A DNA stretch of 64,000 nt from Oxytricha trifallax (lineage: Eukaryota; Ciliophora; Spirotrichea; Sporadotrichida; Oxytrichidae): positions 1 to 64,000 of the forward strand of contig ARYC01000220.1 in assembly GCA_000711775.1 (NCBI GenBank), read 5' to 3'. The number at the start of each line of letters is the position of its first letter. Position 1 is the first letter of the stretch. Below the pieces are notes generated by a model. It was not told the origin of the DNA. It made no database searches and saw only the letters and a list, made by a program, of their open reading frames with translations. Both the position numbers and the translations under genes were made by a program. Of this stretch, positions 22,856-34,513 are shown in pieces.

Positions 22856-24458
22856 TATATATTAAATGAAAGATTTCATTTTTAAATCTGCTTTTAATCG
22901 TTATTTTTCAAAAATTTTAATTAGAAATTATTGTATAATTTATAATATCAAATATTTTTTTGTAAAAAAACTATAATAATTTCAAATCTAAATGTAAGTT
23001 TTTTTATAAATAAGTTATAGGAAAATAAATCAAAAAAAAATTTTAAATTTAGAATATTGATAAAATTTAGGGTTAATGTCGATAATATATTTTTCATTAA
23101 TTTAAAAATAACATCATTAATTATAGAAAATTTTTTTATTTAATATATGATAAAATCCAGAATTAATGAATTTAATGAAATATTATTTAAATAAATACAT
23201 CTAATCGATGATTTTTCAAGAAAATATTATAAATTTGTTATTTTGTAAATTAATTTTTATTGTTAACAGCAGGTCGTTAATCATATTACCTATAACATTG
23301 TTAGGTATTGAACGGAACTTAGAAATTGATAAGAGTTATAAAATTTACCTGTAAAAGTAGTAGTTCTCATTTAAATTTAATAAAAAATAATAATTGTTGC
23401 TTATATGGTTGCTTAAATTGACGTGACAATCTATTATGATTAAATTATTTAATAATTAATTTTTTTATAATTGCGAAGTTAGGGTTAGATTTGAGTATTT
23501 AGACTAGATATAAAAAGTTAGCAAATAATATATTAATTTATAGATCTACACACTTATATCAGGGAAATTTGAACCAATTATTTTTGGGTTCCTAAAAAGA
23601 CTATCTATAAAATACTTTATTTAAATTAATATCAATAGTGAGAATGATCTATTAATAGCTATCGAAAATCATGTTTTATTAAAGTGTAGTCTAAATTGTT
23701 CCTTAATTGACTTGACATTGTAAAATATTATAAAACAAAAATATTAATAGTATATGATGATTGGAAAATATTATTAGCTATTTTATAAAAATTCTCAATT
23801 TAAAAGTTAGTTTTAATTGTTTTATTATAAAAAAATGATACTGAGAATTAACTCTTAATTTACCATTAGACCAATTATGAATTACCAACTTAGTGCTTTT
23901 TTAAGATAACAGTTTCAGTAGCTTAATTCATATAAAATTATTAATTAAAATTCTTGATATATTTCAACAATTATTAATGTTATTGAATTAATCTTGGTTA
24001 CTAAGAAGAAATACTTTTAACTAGAAAAATACTCCAGAAAATTCCTTGTAATAATTTAAGAAAACATTTTAATAAAATGAGGACATAAAAATTTAGGAAG
24101 AATGAGAATTGCATTTTTTGAAGATAGGATTAAATAAAAAAAAGATATCAAAAATGGAATTAAAAGAACAAGAAATTTTTAATCAAGTAAAGTGAGGCAG
24201 ACCTGAAAAAAAAACAAAACAGAAAAAACTATTCTATTATAAAAGTATTAATCTATAAATTTATAAATTTTTATAAAAAAAGTAAATTCTAATTTGCTTT
24301 AATTGTCATTTATAGAGAAACCTTTGATTTTATCCTATTTATTTTGTTAAATTTTAACACATGGGGTTTATAAAATCTAAAGTAGTTAGGTTTCAGTTTT
24401 CTATGTCAAAACTTGATATGATAGTTGACAAGTTTAGCTACCCTGTAAGACATCGTAA
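22856..24458 (-). pseudogene. Unrecognised host-type gene in block A, further exon remnants
   Basis: The minus-strand pieces IIGSNFPDISVQIYKL (near 23.57 kb), NMIFDSYQQIILTID (near 23.66 kb) and GSQTCQLSYQVLTQKTE (near 24.41 kb) match IIGSSFPDISLQIYKL, DLIFDSYQQIVLSID and GFQTCQLSYQVFTKKTQ in block B. Introns or unrelated AT-rich sequence lie between. Product unknown; the repeated short blocks suggest a large multi-exon protein. Confidence 0.5.
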
Positions 24459-24460
24459 TA

Positions 24461-24850
24461 TTGTAGGAATAAATTTGATTTAAGAAAATTAATTATATTA
24501 ATCATTTAATTATAGACAGTAAACTTTCTGAAAACTTAGATATTAATGTACTTGTTCGACAGAGATTTCAAAATCTACTGGACTTTATTATTTGCGGTAA
24601 CCTCTATCACATCCTTGAATCGGGATAACTTAACTTTAATTTTGATTCATTTGTTTAGTTGATTTTAATTCTCAAATTAAAGTTAAGTTATCCAGATGCA
24701 GGATGCGATAGAGGGGTATCACCAAAAATAATAAAGTCCAGCTGATTTTGAATTCTTTGTCGAACAAGTACCATCTTTTCTCGGTTTCCAGAGAGTAAAC
24801 TGCCACGATTTTAATAATTTTATTTTCCCAAATCAAATTGATTCCTACAA
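24461..24850. mobile_element. Palindromic TTGTAGGAAT-family element with a visible empty site (390 bp)
   Basis: Tips TTGTAGGAAT and ATTCCTACAA, TA on both sides (24459-24460 and 24851-24852). Block B has the uninterrupted sequence CATCGTAATAGTAAAATATA near 55.03 kb. Removing this element plus one TA from block A restores it. Core sequences (CTGGACTTTATTA, the GATAACTTAACTTTAATTTT hairpin) are shared with other family members. Non-coding. Confidence 0.92.
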
Positions 24851-25020
24851 TAGTAATATATAAATGAAAAAATCGAATTCCTATGGGATTGAAATGCTCA
24901 ATGTGATTGGAGCAATCAAGGGATAGCTTGACTGTACATAAAATACAATAAAAACTCAAAATATGGTAAATTATTTTCATTGATCCGAGGTAAGTATTTA
25001 AATAAAAAACTTGGGTTGAA
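24851..25020 (-). pseudogene. Exon remnant of the block A host-type gene
   Basis: The minus strand reads VQSSYPLIAPITLSISIPQE (about 24.87-24.95 kb), matching VQSNYPLVAPIALSISIPEE at 55.08-55.15 kb. Conservation at the protein level is higher than in the sequence around it. Function unknown. Confidence 0.5.
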
Positions 25021-25557
25021 AAGTTTCTTCCCATTCTTATTTTAATAAAAAAAGTTTAGGGAAGTATCTTGGCAAGTAAATTTGTTTTTTTCTTTTTTAA
25101 AATCATTAATTGTTAATTAAAATTTCAAAAGACATGTAACAACTAATAGTAGGTTAAACATAGATATATTAGTTTTTTTAATGAAATTTGTGTTTTTATT
25201 TTATCTAAAAATTATATATTTCTCTAAAATTAATATAGATTAATGATACAACAGTTTATTTAAATAAATTCCTATTTACATTTTATTTTACATTATTCAT
25301 AATATAAATTCAGACAACAGTTTTCCTTAACTTTTAAAGAAGGTCAAAGGATGTATGATGTATCCCCTTAAGCCATTATTAAGCTCTATTAATAAATTAA
25401 TTAGTAATATTAAAAAAAATTATTAAAATTATCTAAAAATATGTTAAAATTTGAGGATGAAAGAAAGTACTAATTATAGAATTTATTTTCTATATATTAT
25501 TTAATTAAAAAAGACATGCATGAAAAATTATTTTTATTTCATGATATGACTCTTGTA

Positions 25558-25926
25558 TCATTTATAATACATTAATTAGTTTTTTTTTATTTGTTCTAAC
25601 AATCTAACCATTAATTATATCTGCTAAAGCTAGTTCTTGACTTTATATTTTTTAAAGAATTCTATCAGTATTTTTAGTTCGCTCCTTGGGCTAAAATAAT
25701 CATTGGAAGTATTACTTTTTGAATATCTTGACTTACTCACTTCAATGCTATTTAACAATTTTTTGAGCTTAATCTTTATAGAGAGATCAAGGAATTGATA
25801 GCAAAATGACTTTGGATTATGTTCTTCTATAAAACGTGCAAATGTGACTTGTATTTATTTTTAGGAGATCTGTGCGTGAGATAGTTAACAACTCATATCT
25901 TTAGGACATGTTAAATCTAATGTCAT
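25558..25926 (-). CDS. Hypothetical 122-residue frame in a GC-richer island
   Basis: ATG at 25926 to TGA at 25558, ciliate code; upstream codons stay open to about 25970. It contains FARFIEEHNPKSFCYQFLDL and a Ser/Asn-rich middle (SRYSKSNTSNDYFSP). Composition is more protein-like than the surroundings. No family recognised. It may be one exon of a larger gene or the remnant of an unknown element together with the plus-strand frame at 26292. Confidence 0.4.
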
Positions 25927-25957
25927 CTACCGAACAGTGGCTATGATCACAGTATTC

Positions 25958-25996
25958 GCTCTAGTTGTCAGCTCTAGTTGTCAGCTCTAGTTGTCA
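25958..25996. repeat. Three perfect tandem copies of GCTCTAGTTGTCA
   Basis: Exact 13-bp units at 25958, 25971 and 25984, just upstream of the minus-strand frame and close to its start. Confidence 0.95.
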
Positions 25997-26291
25997 TTCA
26001 TGTTTTCTTAATTTAATTTTTGGCATTTTTTAAAATTTAGATCTACTAACGAATTAAGGAAGCAATATGAAGTAAGGACTAACGAAGAGCACCATTAAAA
26101 TTTCGTTAGAAATAAAGGGAAAAAGTGTCGAGAGAGCAGATTTAATGTTGAATTTTAATTTATTTTTACCTAATCTTCTTCCAAATCCCAAGACTTAGTT
26201 GCACATTTTGTAATCTTTTGGAATAGATCTAATGACTATTTTGCTTAATGTTAGCTGTGTTGTCTGAGTATTTAAAGCCGCTTTCAATTTT

Positions 26292-26882
26292 ATGTTAGTT
26301 TTATTTCCGAAGAGTTACAAAGGAGAAGTCTCTGAGATTTTCTGTTTGGTCTTTTGTCTTCCTCTTATGATTGAATACATTTTATAGAAGCTGAAATTGA
26401 TTCATGATCATCATATTTATTACTAAAAATCGCCGTTATCTCATTTATTGCTGTTGCCTACCCATACGGACACTACTAAAGAGCCTACCAAAGATTTCTT
26501 CGTAGCAAGTAGATTAGAGCTTGTAAGGTTAGGACGTAAGCACACTTATATTCTCATGCAGAAAAGAACACATGAGTTCTATTACGAATGGTTTTTATGC
26601 TTAAGTTTAAAATACTTATTAAGTCAAAATACTAAATAAGCGCTATAATTTATTTCAATGAGTGGGCTTGAGAAATAGAGATGTCAACCTACTAGGAAAG
26701 ACAAAAGCGCTCATTTATTGAAAATTGGTAGATAAATCCTACAAGCTTTTGACATTACAAGCAAAGAGTGCTCTATACTAATCTTAAGGTATCAATGCAT
26801 GAAATCAAATCAATATAAGTTGGAAATACTCTTTTTCCTCTTTGATCTTCAATTCATTTAATAATATCAACTGTGTACTTGA
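26292..26882 (+). CDS. Hypothetical 196-residue frame
   Basis: ATG at 26292 to TGA at 26880-26882, open in the ciliate code, about one third GC, higher than its flanks. It includes VASRLELVRLGRKHTYILMQ and YYEWFLCLSLKYLL. An overlapping open piece in another frame (about 26035-26337; NELRKQYEVRTNEEHH) looks equally coding-like, so the locus may be a frameshifted gene rather than two. No domain recognised. Confidence 0.35.
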
Positions 26883-27869
26883 TCACCGTTTCTGAATATT
26901 TACAACACTATAATGTTGTCATGGTTTTTCACTTTCAATTTTCCAGAAAAGATTTAATAGATAATATAAAGTGCTCACCCATCAGAGGCAGCCAGTATTA
27001 TAATTTAATAATATTAAAGTAGTTATAATATTAATCAAATAAATTTTAAACTTTGATAATCATTGTTTAAATCGAAGTGATAAAATCCTAACATAGACAA
27101 GTATTAAATAAGTTGAATTTTATTTTAAGATATACTTTGAATTTTAAAAAAATTTATACAAACTAATTAATGTTTAAAAATTATATTTTATTTTTAATAA
27201 ATTACTTGCCGGAGACTTCTCTCTTGGTGGAGATATCCCTCCCCTGAGAATATATATAAGAGAATTTTATCTCAATGAGATAATTATTGATTATGATTTA
27301 AATAAAAATCTTTATCTTGAACATTATATTATAGCTCCTTAGAATTTTTAATTAATTTATCCCATTTATTAGATCTATTCCAATTGCATTGTTGTTTTAT
27401 TAAATAAGCATTTAAATTATTTGTAGTTTAAAATCAATAAATAATATATTTCATAGGAATTATTTGATGATATAGAAATTTAATTAAGACTCTTTTGGTA
27501 CTTGAATTTATATTTACCTATAAATTATATAAACAAAATTATTTTTAAACTTTTATAAAATTAAAGATCTTATAAATTTTACTTTATAGAAACAGTAATT
27601 TGGATGTAAATAATAAAGCAAATTTAAATATTTTTAATAAAATTATTGAAATTTTTCTTGGATATAATTGCATATTTTTAATTATTATGATCTTTTATAA
27701 CTTATGTTTTTTTTAATAATATTCTATCAATAATGATTAGTGGATCTAAAGAAACTTCTAAATAAAATTTTCTTAATATTATATTATAAGTCTTCAAAAA
27801 TAGAAAAATCTAAATTTTATTTTATTGTACAGACTAATTTTCAAAATACTATGATAATCAGAAGAATTA
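26883..27869. other. AT-rich, no gene seen
   Basis: Low-complexity AT sequence. A slightly GC-richer patch at about 27205-27245 shows no frame or repeat that I can support. Confidence 0.5.
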
Positions 27870-28282
27870 TCGGAATATGAATACATTTGATTTAGGAAAT
27901 TTAATTAAAATTAAATTAGTCAAATTAATAATTTGTGCAGTTAACTTTCTGAAAATTATGGAAATGCGGTAAAAGTCTGATAGAAATTATAAGTTAACTG
28001 GATTCACTGCAGGTGGTACCCCTCTATAGCAAACTCTTTGCGAGATAAATCGAATTTATTTTTGGCATTAAAATCTTCTAAACAAATTAACAAAAATAAA
28101 TTCGATTTATCTCGCAAAGAGTTTGCTATAGAGGGGTACCACCTGCAGTGAATCCAGTTAACTTATAATTTCTATCAGACTTTTACCGCATTTCCATGAT
28201 TTTCAGAAAATTAACTGCACAAATTATTAATTTGACTAATTTAATTATAACTTAATATTCTAAATCAAATTTATTCTTACAA
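27870..28282. mobile_element. Palindromic TTGTAGGAAT-family element (413 bp)
   Basis: Near-perfect inverted repeat around 28075, with TA on both sides (27868-27869 and 28283-28284). Right tip ATTCTTACAA. The subterminal GTGCAGTTAACTTTCTG and the core GGTACCCCTCTATAGCAAAC recur in opposite orientation. Non-coding. Confidence 0.85.
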
Positions 28283-28599
28283 TACGAAAATATACTCAAA
28301 TTATTTATTAACATGATTAAAAAAAGATATAAGCTGTTTAATATAAAGTTGTAGTAATTTATATATACACAAGAATCTTAATTTCTTTTAATAAAAAATT
28401 TCACAAATAGAAAATTATTAAAATTTATATCTTAATTATAAAAGTTTTCAAAATTATTTTCAAATGTAAATATAAAGCAATAATCAATAATTTTAACGTA
28501 AAATAATAATCAATAAAATATATTAATCTATATTTACTTAAAATTTAAATTAAATTTAATTAAAAGAAACAAATTTAACAAAATAAATCAATTTTCAGT

Positions 28600-29254
28600 G
28601 AAATATGTAATCAGATTCTTGTAAATTACTTAACTAATTAATTTTTATGTCAAGAAATAATTATTTCATAAAAAAATAAAAATAATTTTTATGTATAAAT
28701 CTCTTTAATTTTATGGTATTTAATGCTTAATTAGCTTGCGGCTGAGTAAGTTGTCTATTATATAATAAATAATATATCTCATTAACAGAGTACATAGACT
28801 GAATATTATAGAAACAAAACTAATTAAAAATCATTTTTTAAATAATTTTTAAATATCTTTCTTGAAATTTATTAAATAGCTAAGTTAAACTAGATATTTC
28901 ACAACATTAGTATAAAAAAATAAAGGAGGTAAAATTACATGCTTATTTTATATATTTTTTAATTATATATTTAGCTGTAACTCTCAAAATTTTCGCGGCT
29001 AAATTCTATTAATTATTCTTAAAAATAATTATGGGAAATCGCTTTACTAATTTTATAAAATCATTAATATTGACTTATTTTAGCAATATAAAAAAAAAAC
29101 TTCACAAAGTTTGGGTAAGCTTCAAGATATCTTTTTGTTATTGCATCTTATTTAATTAAATTATATTTTAACCTTGAGCTTATGATTAAGGTATATGTTC
29201 AAAAGATACCTCACTTAAAAAACCTTACTACTCTGTGAAAAGCTTAGATGTCAT
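28600..29254 (-). CDS. Short multi-exon host-type gene, unrecognised (block A copy)
   Basis: Starts at ATG 29254 (MTSKLFTEQQGFLSEVSFEH). A 26-nt GT-AG intron (GTTAAAATA...AAATAAG) joins in phase to DAITKRYLEAYPNFVKFFFY. Further down (about 28.72-28.80 kb) comes NRQLTQPQANQALNTIK. Block B at 62.2-63.1 kb has matching pieces (LQDSPTFLKFYLFYIA; NRQQSQYQVN), which supports coding. No domain recognised; the 3' end is not fixed. Confidence 0.45.
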
Positions 29255-29511
29255 TTATGCACTTAAAAAATATACAACAATGATAAAACTTTCTTAGGAA
29301 GTTTAATAAATTGAATCGTTCAAAGTTATTCTGAAATCTTTTGCTTTAAATTAAATATTAACATTTAGATTAAATTTTAAGTAAACTCTTTTTAACATAA
29401 ATTACACTTAAATTTGGATTAATAGTTTAATTTTATTATTTATAATGAAGATATTACGTAAATGATTTATACTTACTATACATATTGTTTTATTTCCCTT
29501 ATGATAAAATA

Positions 29512-30352
29512 TTGTAGGAATATATTAGAAAATGGCATAAAATATTAATATACAATTGATGATATTGGCATTGTAAATAAAAGACTATATAATTAATAAT
29601 TCGATAGAATATTTTATAAAAATTATATTTAAGCAGACCATAAGATTTTAGGTTAAAACCTCTGTATATAAGAATTTTAAATTCTTAATCTTTTTTTATT
29701 CTCCAAATCTTTATCTTAATTATTATTCCTTCTTCTTGTTCAGTCTCCACAAAAAAATGAGATCCTGCACTTATCCTAAAATATAATTTGGCTCAAGTTA
29801 AGATAATCTGAAGATCAAACATCACTTTTTTATATGAAATAATATTTCAGAGGTGCTGATTGCTTGGGTAACTTCATTATTTTGAGAAATATTAAAAAAA
29901 CTTAAGATTTTATGGATGTTTAGAAGACCAAAATTATTCTATGGTAAAATTCGCATTATTGTATGTTCTTACACATCTTTAGTTTCTATAATATTTCTCA
30001 AAATAATGAAGTTACCCAAGCATTCAGCACTTCTGAAATATTTTTTCATATAAAATAAGGGATGTTTGATCTTCAGATTATCTTAACTTGAGGCAAGTTA
30101 TATTTTAGGATAAGTGCAGGATCTCATCTTTGTAGACTGAACAAGTACAAGGAAAAATAATTAAGATAAAGATTTGAAGAATAAAAAAGATTAAGAAATT
30201 AAAATTAAAAAATACAGAGGCTTAAACCCTAAAATCTTTTGGTCTGCCTAAATATAATTTTTATAAAATATTCTATCGTATTATTTATTATACAGTCTTG
30301 TATTTTTTATGCAATATTATCAATTGTATATTAATATTTTATTCCATTTTTT
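29512..30352. mobile_element. Palindromic TTGTAGGAAT-family element, right end cut by TBE copy 2
   Basis: Left tip TTGTAGGAATATATT after TA (29510-29511). The arms mirror each other around 29.97 kb (for example CATTATTTTGAGAAATATT near 29875 and its complement near 30000). The right arm runs to within about 20 bp of its expected tip, where TBE copy 2 starts. The missing tip is not found on the far side of that TBE. Confidence 0.8.
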
Positions 30353-30520
30353 ATTAAAAACCCCAAAACCCCTGAAGTTGTTTGATTGAGTTTTTGATTG
30401 ATGAAAGTAGACTATTAACGCATGCTTTATTAAGGTTTTAATCAGGTTTATGTAGGGGTTTAGGGTTATAATGTAATGTAAATTAGTGTGTAATGCAAGT
30501 GTTTAATTTTAATTATTCAA

Positions 30521-31971
30521 TCAAACAGTACTTTGGCATCATGAGGCAGCTTTCTAAACTTTATTTCTCCTATCCAACTTACAATTTAGTCTATTGTATA
30601 GTCAGCTCTATGATTAGGCTTAATAATTATCTACTCAGACATTTCTTTCATTCTACCTTTTATCTTATTCTAGTTTAGTTATTGCTGAATTCTCTGTTTT
30701 GAATCTTTCACTCTTTTGCAGCTCTAGTAATCATTTCTTGCCATATTCGCATTCAGCAATAATTGCTGCTAGAGCATATATATATATCCCACTTAATATC
30801 ACTATCTCTCCAGTCCTCTCTTTCTGGAAAGTATCCAGGAGTACCATACATGTTGCCAAGTCCTGAAGCTTCAACTCTCTATGATCTATTGAAATCTATT
30901 ATTACTACTCTGAGAGGTGAAAAGTCAAGCATTATATTCTCAGGCTTCAAATCTCTATGAACTTATCCAAGAATGTGCAGCTCCTCAATGCCTTTGCAAA
31001 CATTTGTAAGAATAAGAGGTAACTACTTTGGTATCCTTTAATCTTAAATGTAGTCTCTTAATGTCATTTAGTATAGAGGAAGACGAAAAGCTACATGATC
31101 TTGAGCAAACAGAAAATAGCAACAAGCTTTATTATAAATCTGCACTATCTGTCTCTTGACTTCGTAAGTGCTTGGTATTCATTTACGAATTCCATTTGAT
31201 ACTTGTCATCGCATTTGAAGTAGTTGAATGGATATATCTTGTATGCGAACTACTTACCTGTTATGACTTTCTTCTCAAATTTATCCTCAAGGATAAGATA
31301 ACTTTCTTTACACTCTTTAAGGTCAATTATATTCATTATTGGAAGTTTAAGTGCATGCATCTTGAGAGTGATTTTTACTTTCTTTGAGGCTGGTAGGTTT
31401 CTTACTGCTATAATAAGTTTATTTTCTTTCTTTACTCTTTGTTCCAAAGTATCTAAAGGGTCTCTTGGCTTTCTTTTTTTAAAGGAAGACACTACCAGTC
31501 TCTGGATATATTACTTCAAACTTCTTGCCATAATGGTTTTATAGATGAACTTTTAGATCCCTTGAACGATTGTATTACTTATTGCAGTAAGGGCAGAAAT
31601 ATTTTCCATCTATCTTATCATGCTTAAGATAGAGCTTGGGCTTGTTAGAATGCTGCTCTAAGATATGACGCTTAAGAGCAGATTTATAAGTGAAGTTCTT
31701 CTCACACTCTTCACATAAATGTAATGCTTTAATTTCTTTTTTCTCTTCCTCCTTTTTAACCATTTTCATTGGAACTTCGCATTAAATTTCTTTGCTCTAA
31801 AATTTCTATTTAACAACTAAATTGCTATTCAAAATATGCCTAAAGTTAGAAAATTTCAGGTTCGTACTAGGTAGAGGCATCGCAAGTCTCAATTTTCTTT
31901 TGATTTATTAAAGAAATTTTTTGCTGGTTAATGCCAAGCAATGCCGCTTTTCTAAGTAAGTTATCGCTCAT
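30521..31971 (-). pseudogene. TBE copy 2 57-kDa zinc-finger/kinase gene, frameshifted
   Basis: Starts at ATG 31971 (MSDNLLRKAALLG) and ends at TGA 30521-30523 after RKLPHDAKVLFD. Order: N-terminal AALLG block, C2H2 finger (CEECEKNFTYK..., H-x4-H), KLYLKHDKIDGKY linker, a second finger-like pair (CPYCNK), a basic region (FKKRKPRDPLDTLEQ), and a kinase domain with HRDLKPEN, DFNRS (not DFG) and GTPGYFPERE. Frame changes lie near 31790 (before the first finger) and near 31490. Conserved catalytic Asp and Lys suggest the ancestral protein was an active kinase. Confidence 0.85.
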
Positions 31972-32531
31972 TTTAAAAATACTATTAATAATTATATAAG
32001 CTATTTAAATTCTACCTTTATACAAGAGTAAGAGCATATCCTCAATGGTTTATTTAGAGAGGTTTAATGAGAGCAGAGTACGAGACATTAGTCTTAAATT
32101 TAGTGATAATTTATACACTAATTCATCCATTTTATTCATTAAAATGCACCTAAATGTGTTTTGTGAAGTTAGGTGGTGCTCCTAAAGCTGTTCTTGTAAA
32201 TTTAGGAAGGGAGGTTTTAAAATTTAATTTTTTTAATGTACCACGTAATACAGTTTAGAACTTTAATAGAACCATCTAATTAAGTTTTAAATAAATTAGG
32301 AGCACCACCTAATTAAATTAATTATTATTTGGAGCAATTTAATGGAGAAAGTTTGATATAAATGGAAGTCAAACTTTAAAACTTGGAGCAAGTTTTTCAA
32401 TGCTTCTCCTTATATCTTTTCAAGGTTGACCTCCAGTAGGTCCTCTCTATTTAGTAGTAAAATTTTAGTAAGTTTAGAATTGGTATCTAGAATTTTAAAT
32501 TTCAAAAACATTTATAGAAAGTGGAAGCAAG

Positions 32532-33326
32532 ATGGAGTATATGAATGATGCAATGAAGAGAATACAATCTCAAGAATTGATAGGAAAATTTCGAAGTAAG
32601 GAGGACCTCTAGATATTTGGTTTAACAAGGTAAGCTTTTATCAAATAATAAAATATTAACCATAGTTGGATTGTTCTTGCCAACTCAGGAAGTAACAAAA
32701 ATATCATTCTTAAAAGCATTGCTAAGCGAAGAGAAAAAAGCATTTAAGACTAATGAAATAAAGATGATAGAGATACCTAACTACCCTGAAATCTCAGTGA
32801 CAAACCGCTATGATGATGCTATGAGTGATCCAGATGTTGCTCTCCACCTTACATCAAAGTTACAACTCTCAAATAATTTACCAGGGAGAAACTTCTTATA
32901 TGGAGGACTTGGACATCTTAAACCAGAGTACCTAAGTGAAGTAATTTAAGAAGCTCACAAGAAACGCTACAGCCTCGCTCCTGAAGAGAAAAAAAAGCAG
33001 GGAATTAAAATCAGTGACTCGTGGCTGTAGGAACTGCAAAAGTATCCATTCATCTCAAGTAAGTATAGACTTCTAACTTTATAGAAAAATCTGGTATCTG
33101 GTACTGCTATTTACTTGATGAAAGAGCGCAGCAAATTAAACAGAGAGAGAAAGTCTTAAGTAAAGCATGAACTGAGTAAGAGACTCTTCAAAGATTTCTA
33201 AAACCCAGACGATATGATATAGATGCTGGAGCTGGCACTAAGAGAATAAACATGGACCCAAGCAAACCTTAAGAGGAAGAAAAGAAAGAGAAGCCAAATC
33301 CCTTCATGGGTTAATTTAATATGTGA
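32532..33326 (+). pseudogene. TBE copy 2 22-kDa protein gene, frameshifted
   Basis: ATG 32532 (MEYMNDAMKRIQSQELIGKF), a short GT-AG intron (GTAAGCTTT...ACCATAG, about 32632-32668), then LFLPTQEVTKISF, PNYPEISVTNRYDDAMSDPD, a basic tail, and the end PFMGQFNM with TGA at 33324-33326. At least one frame change lies in the C-terminal third (near 33200-33300). It ends six bases from the convergent transposase stop. Confidence 0.85.
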
Positions 33327-33332
33327 GCTTAT

Positions 33333-34383
33333 TCATTCGTTTAAATCTTATACTTATTTATAAACACAAAATCTTCCTTCTCTTTCGCAGACCTTTGCTT
33401 TATCATCGCTAACTCTCTTAGCAGCACTCTTAATAAAATCGACTGTATCTATCTTCAGATCGTGCATCAAATGATAGAGTAGAATTTTTTTGTAGTGGCC
33501 ATTCAATAACACACCAATATAACTCTATTAAATTGAATTTAGGGCTGTAGGGAACATTAAATACCGGTAATATGTTTAATCTTTCTTATTTCTTCCTTGA
33601 GTCTTAAGTTTTATGAACTGTTAAGTTATCAACTAACAGGATGATATCTTAGTCTGCATACTAATCTCTGAGCTATTGCAAAAATTTAATATTTTATTCA
33701 GTCTTAATAGAGCGAGGGTGGATAACATAAGTCTCGAGGCCATTATCTTCGCTTATTCCACCAAGTATAGCATAAGTTTATACCTTAACCTTTTGATCAT
33801 AATCTTCTATGTTGCTGTAACTCTTATACCAAGACCTCGATATGAAGGTATTAAACGTGAATATTGCCTCATCAGCGTGCTTAAACTTTAGATTATGCTA
33901 TTAAGCCCTCTGTATTTAATCTAAAATATAATTTAAATTATCCTTATAAAATGGAACATTAAAATCGATCACTCTCTTAATGCGATTTACTGTCTCGTAA
34001 GATATTCCGTTCTTTTTATAGATATTAGCTATGGATTATGCAGAGATATGTAGCTCAGGAAATTGGCGATGAAACATCACAGCCCTCTAGGCCAGAGAGA
34101 AATGAACCCAGTATTTAAGAGTCTTATCATTAATTAGATAATCAATATGATGTTGCTAAAATTTTAAAGGTCTTTTAGGCTTAGAATTAAGAAGCTATCT
34201 CTTCAAATTCAATACTAATAGACAGTGTGACCTAACAGTTGCAGGAGAATTATGGAGCAGTCTTGCTATAGATGTGTAATTTAGAATAGGTTTGAGTTGT
34301 TCACTTTAATCATCGCACCCATAACGCAACTTAAAAAATAAATCTATATACTCACTGTCATAAACTGACCACCAACCTCGCAT
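33333..34383 (-). pseudogene. TBE copy 2 DD34E transposase, one frameshift
   Basis: ATG 34383 (MRGWWSVYDSEYIDLFFKLR) to TGA 33333. Catalytic blocks are all present: HADEAIFTFN, LLVDNLTVHK, and SPKFNLIELYW, with 34 residues between the second Asp and the Glu. One extra base near 33520, just after LYW, shifts the C-terminal 60 residues. Length otherwise matches the 350-residue family norm. Confidence 0.9.
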
Positions 34384-34513
34384 ATACTCACTTAAATTAC
34401 GAATATTTAAACATTAAACCCCAAAATAAACCCTATTAAAACCCTAATAAAGTATGCGTCTACTTTTATCAATCAAAAGCTAAATCAAACTACTGAAAGG
34501 TTTTGGGGTTTTG

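Larger units (their letters stand above)
10900..29300. repeat. Paralogous block A (diverged direct copy of about 48.9-63.2 kb)
   Basis: Matches occur in the same order and orientation: 10.9 with 48.9, 12.25 with 50.55, 12.8-13.56 with 51.45-52.02, 16.06 with 53.2, 23.35-23.7 with 54.57-54.95, 24.4-25.0 with 54.97-55.15, 28.7-28.8 with 62.24-62.72, and 29.1 with 63.07 kb. Coding-like pieces match better than the AT-rich sequence between them. The blocks differ mainly by mobile-element insertions, about 8-9 kb in A and about 7 kb in B. Confidence 0.75.
30356..34513. mobile_element. TBE copy 2 (4,158 bp)
   Basis: Bounded by telomere-like blocks (left AAAAACCCCAAAACCCC, with one change from the canonical tip; right ends GGGGTTTTG at 34513). 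Terminal inverted repeats of about 100 bp belong to a different subfamily from copy 1 (GTTTGATTGAG after the telomere block). Left flank ATT, right flank AAT: not a matching duplication. Genes: 57-kDa (-), 22-kDa (+), transposase (-). All have at least one frame change. Confidence 0.95.
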
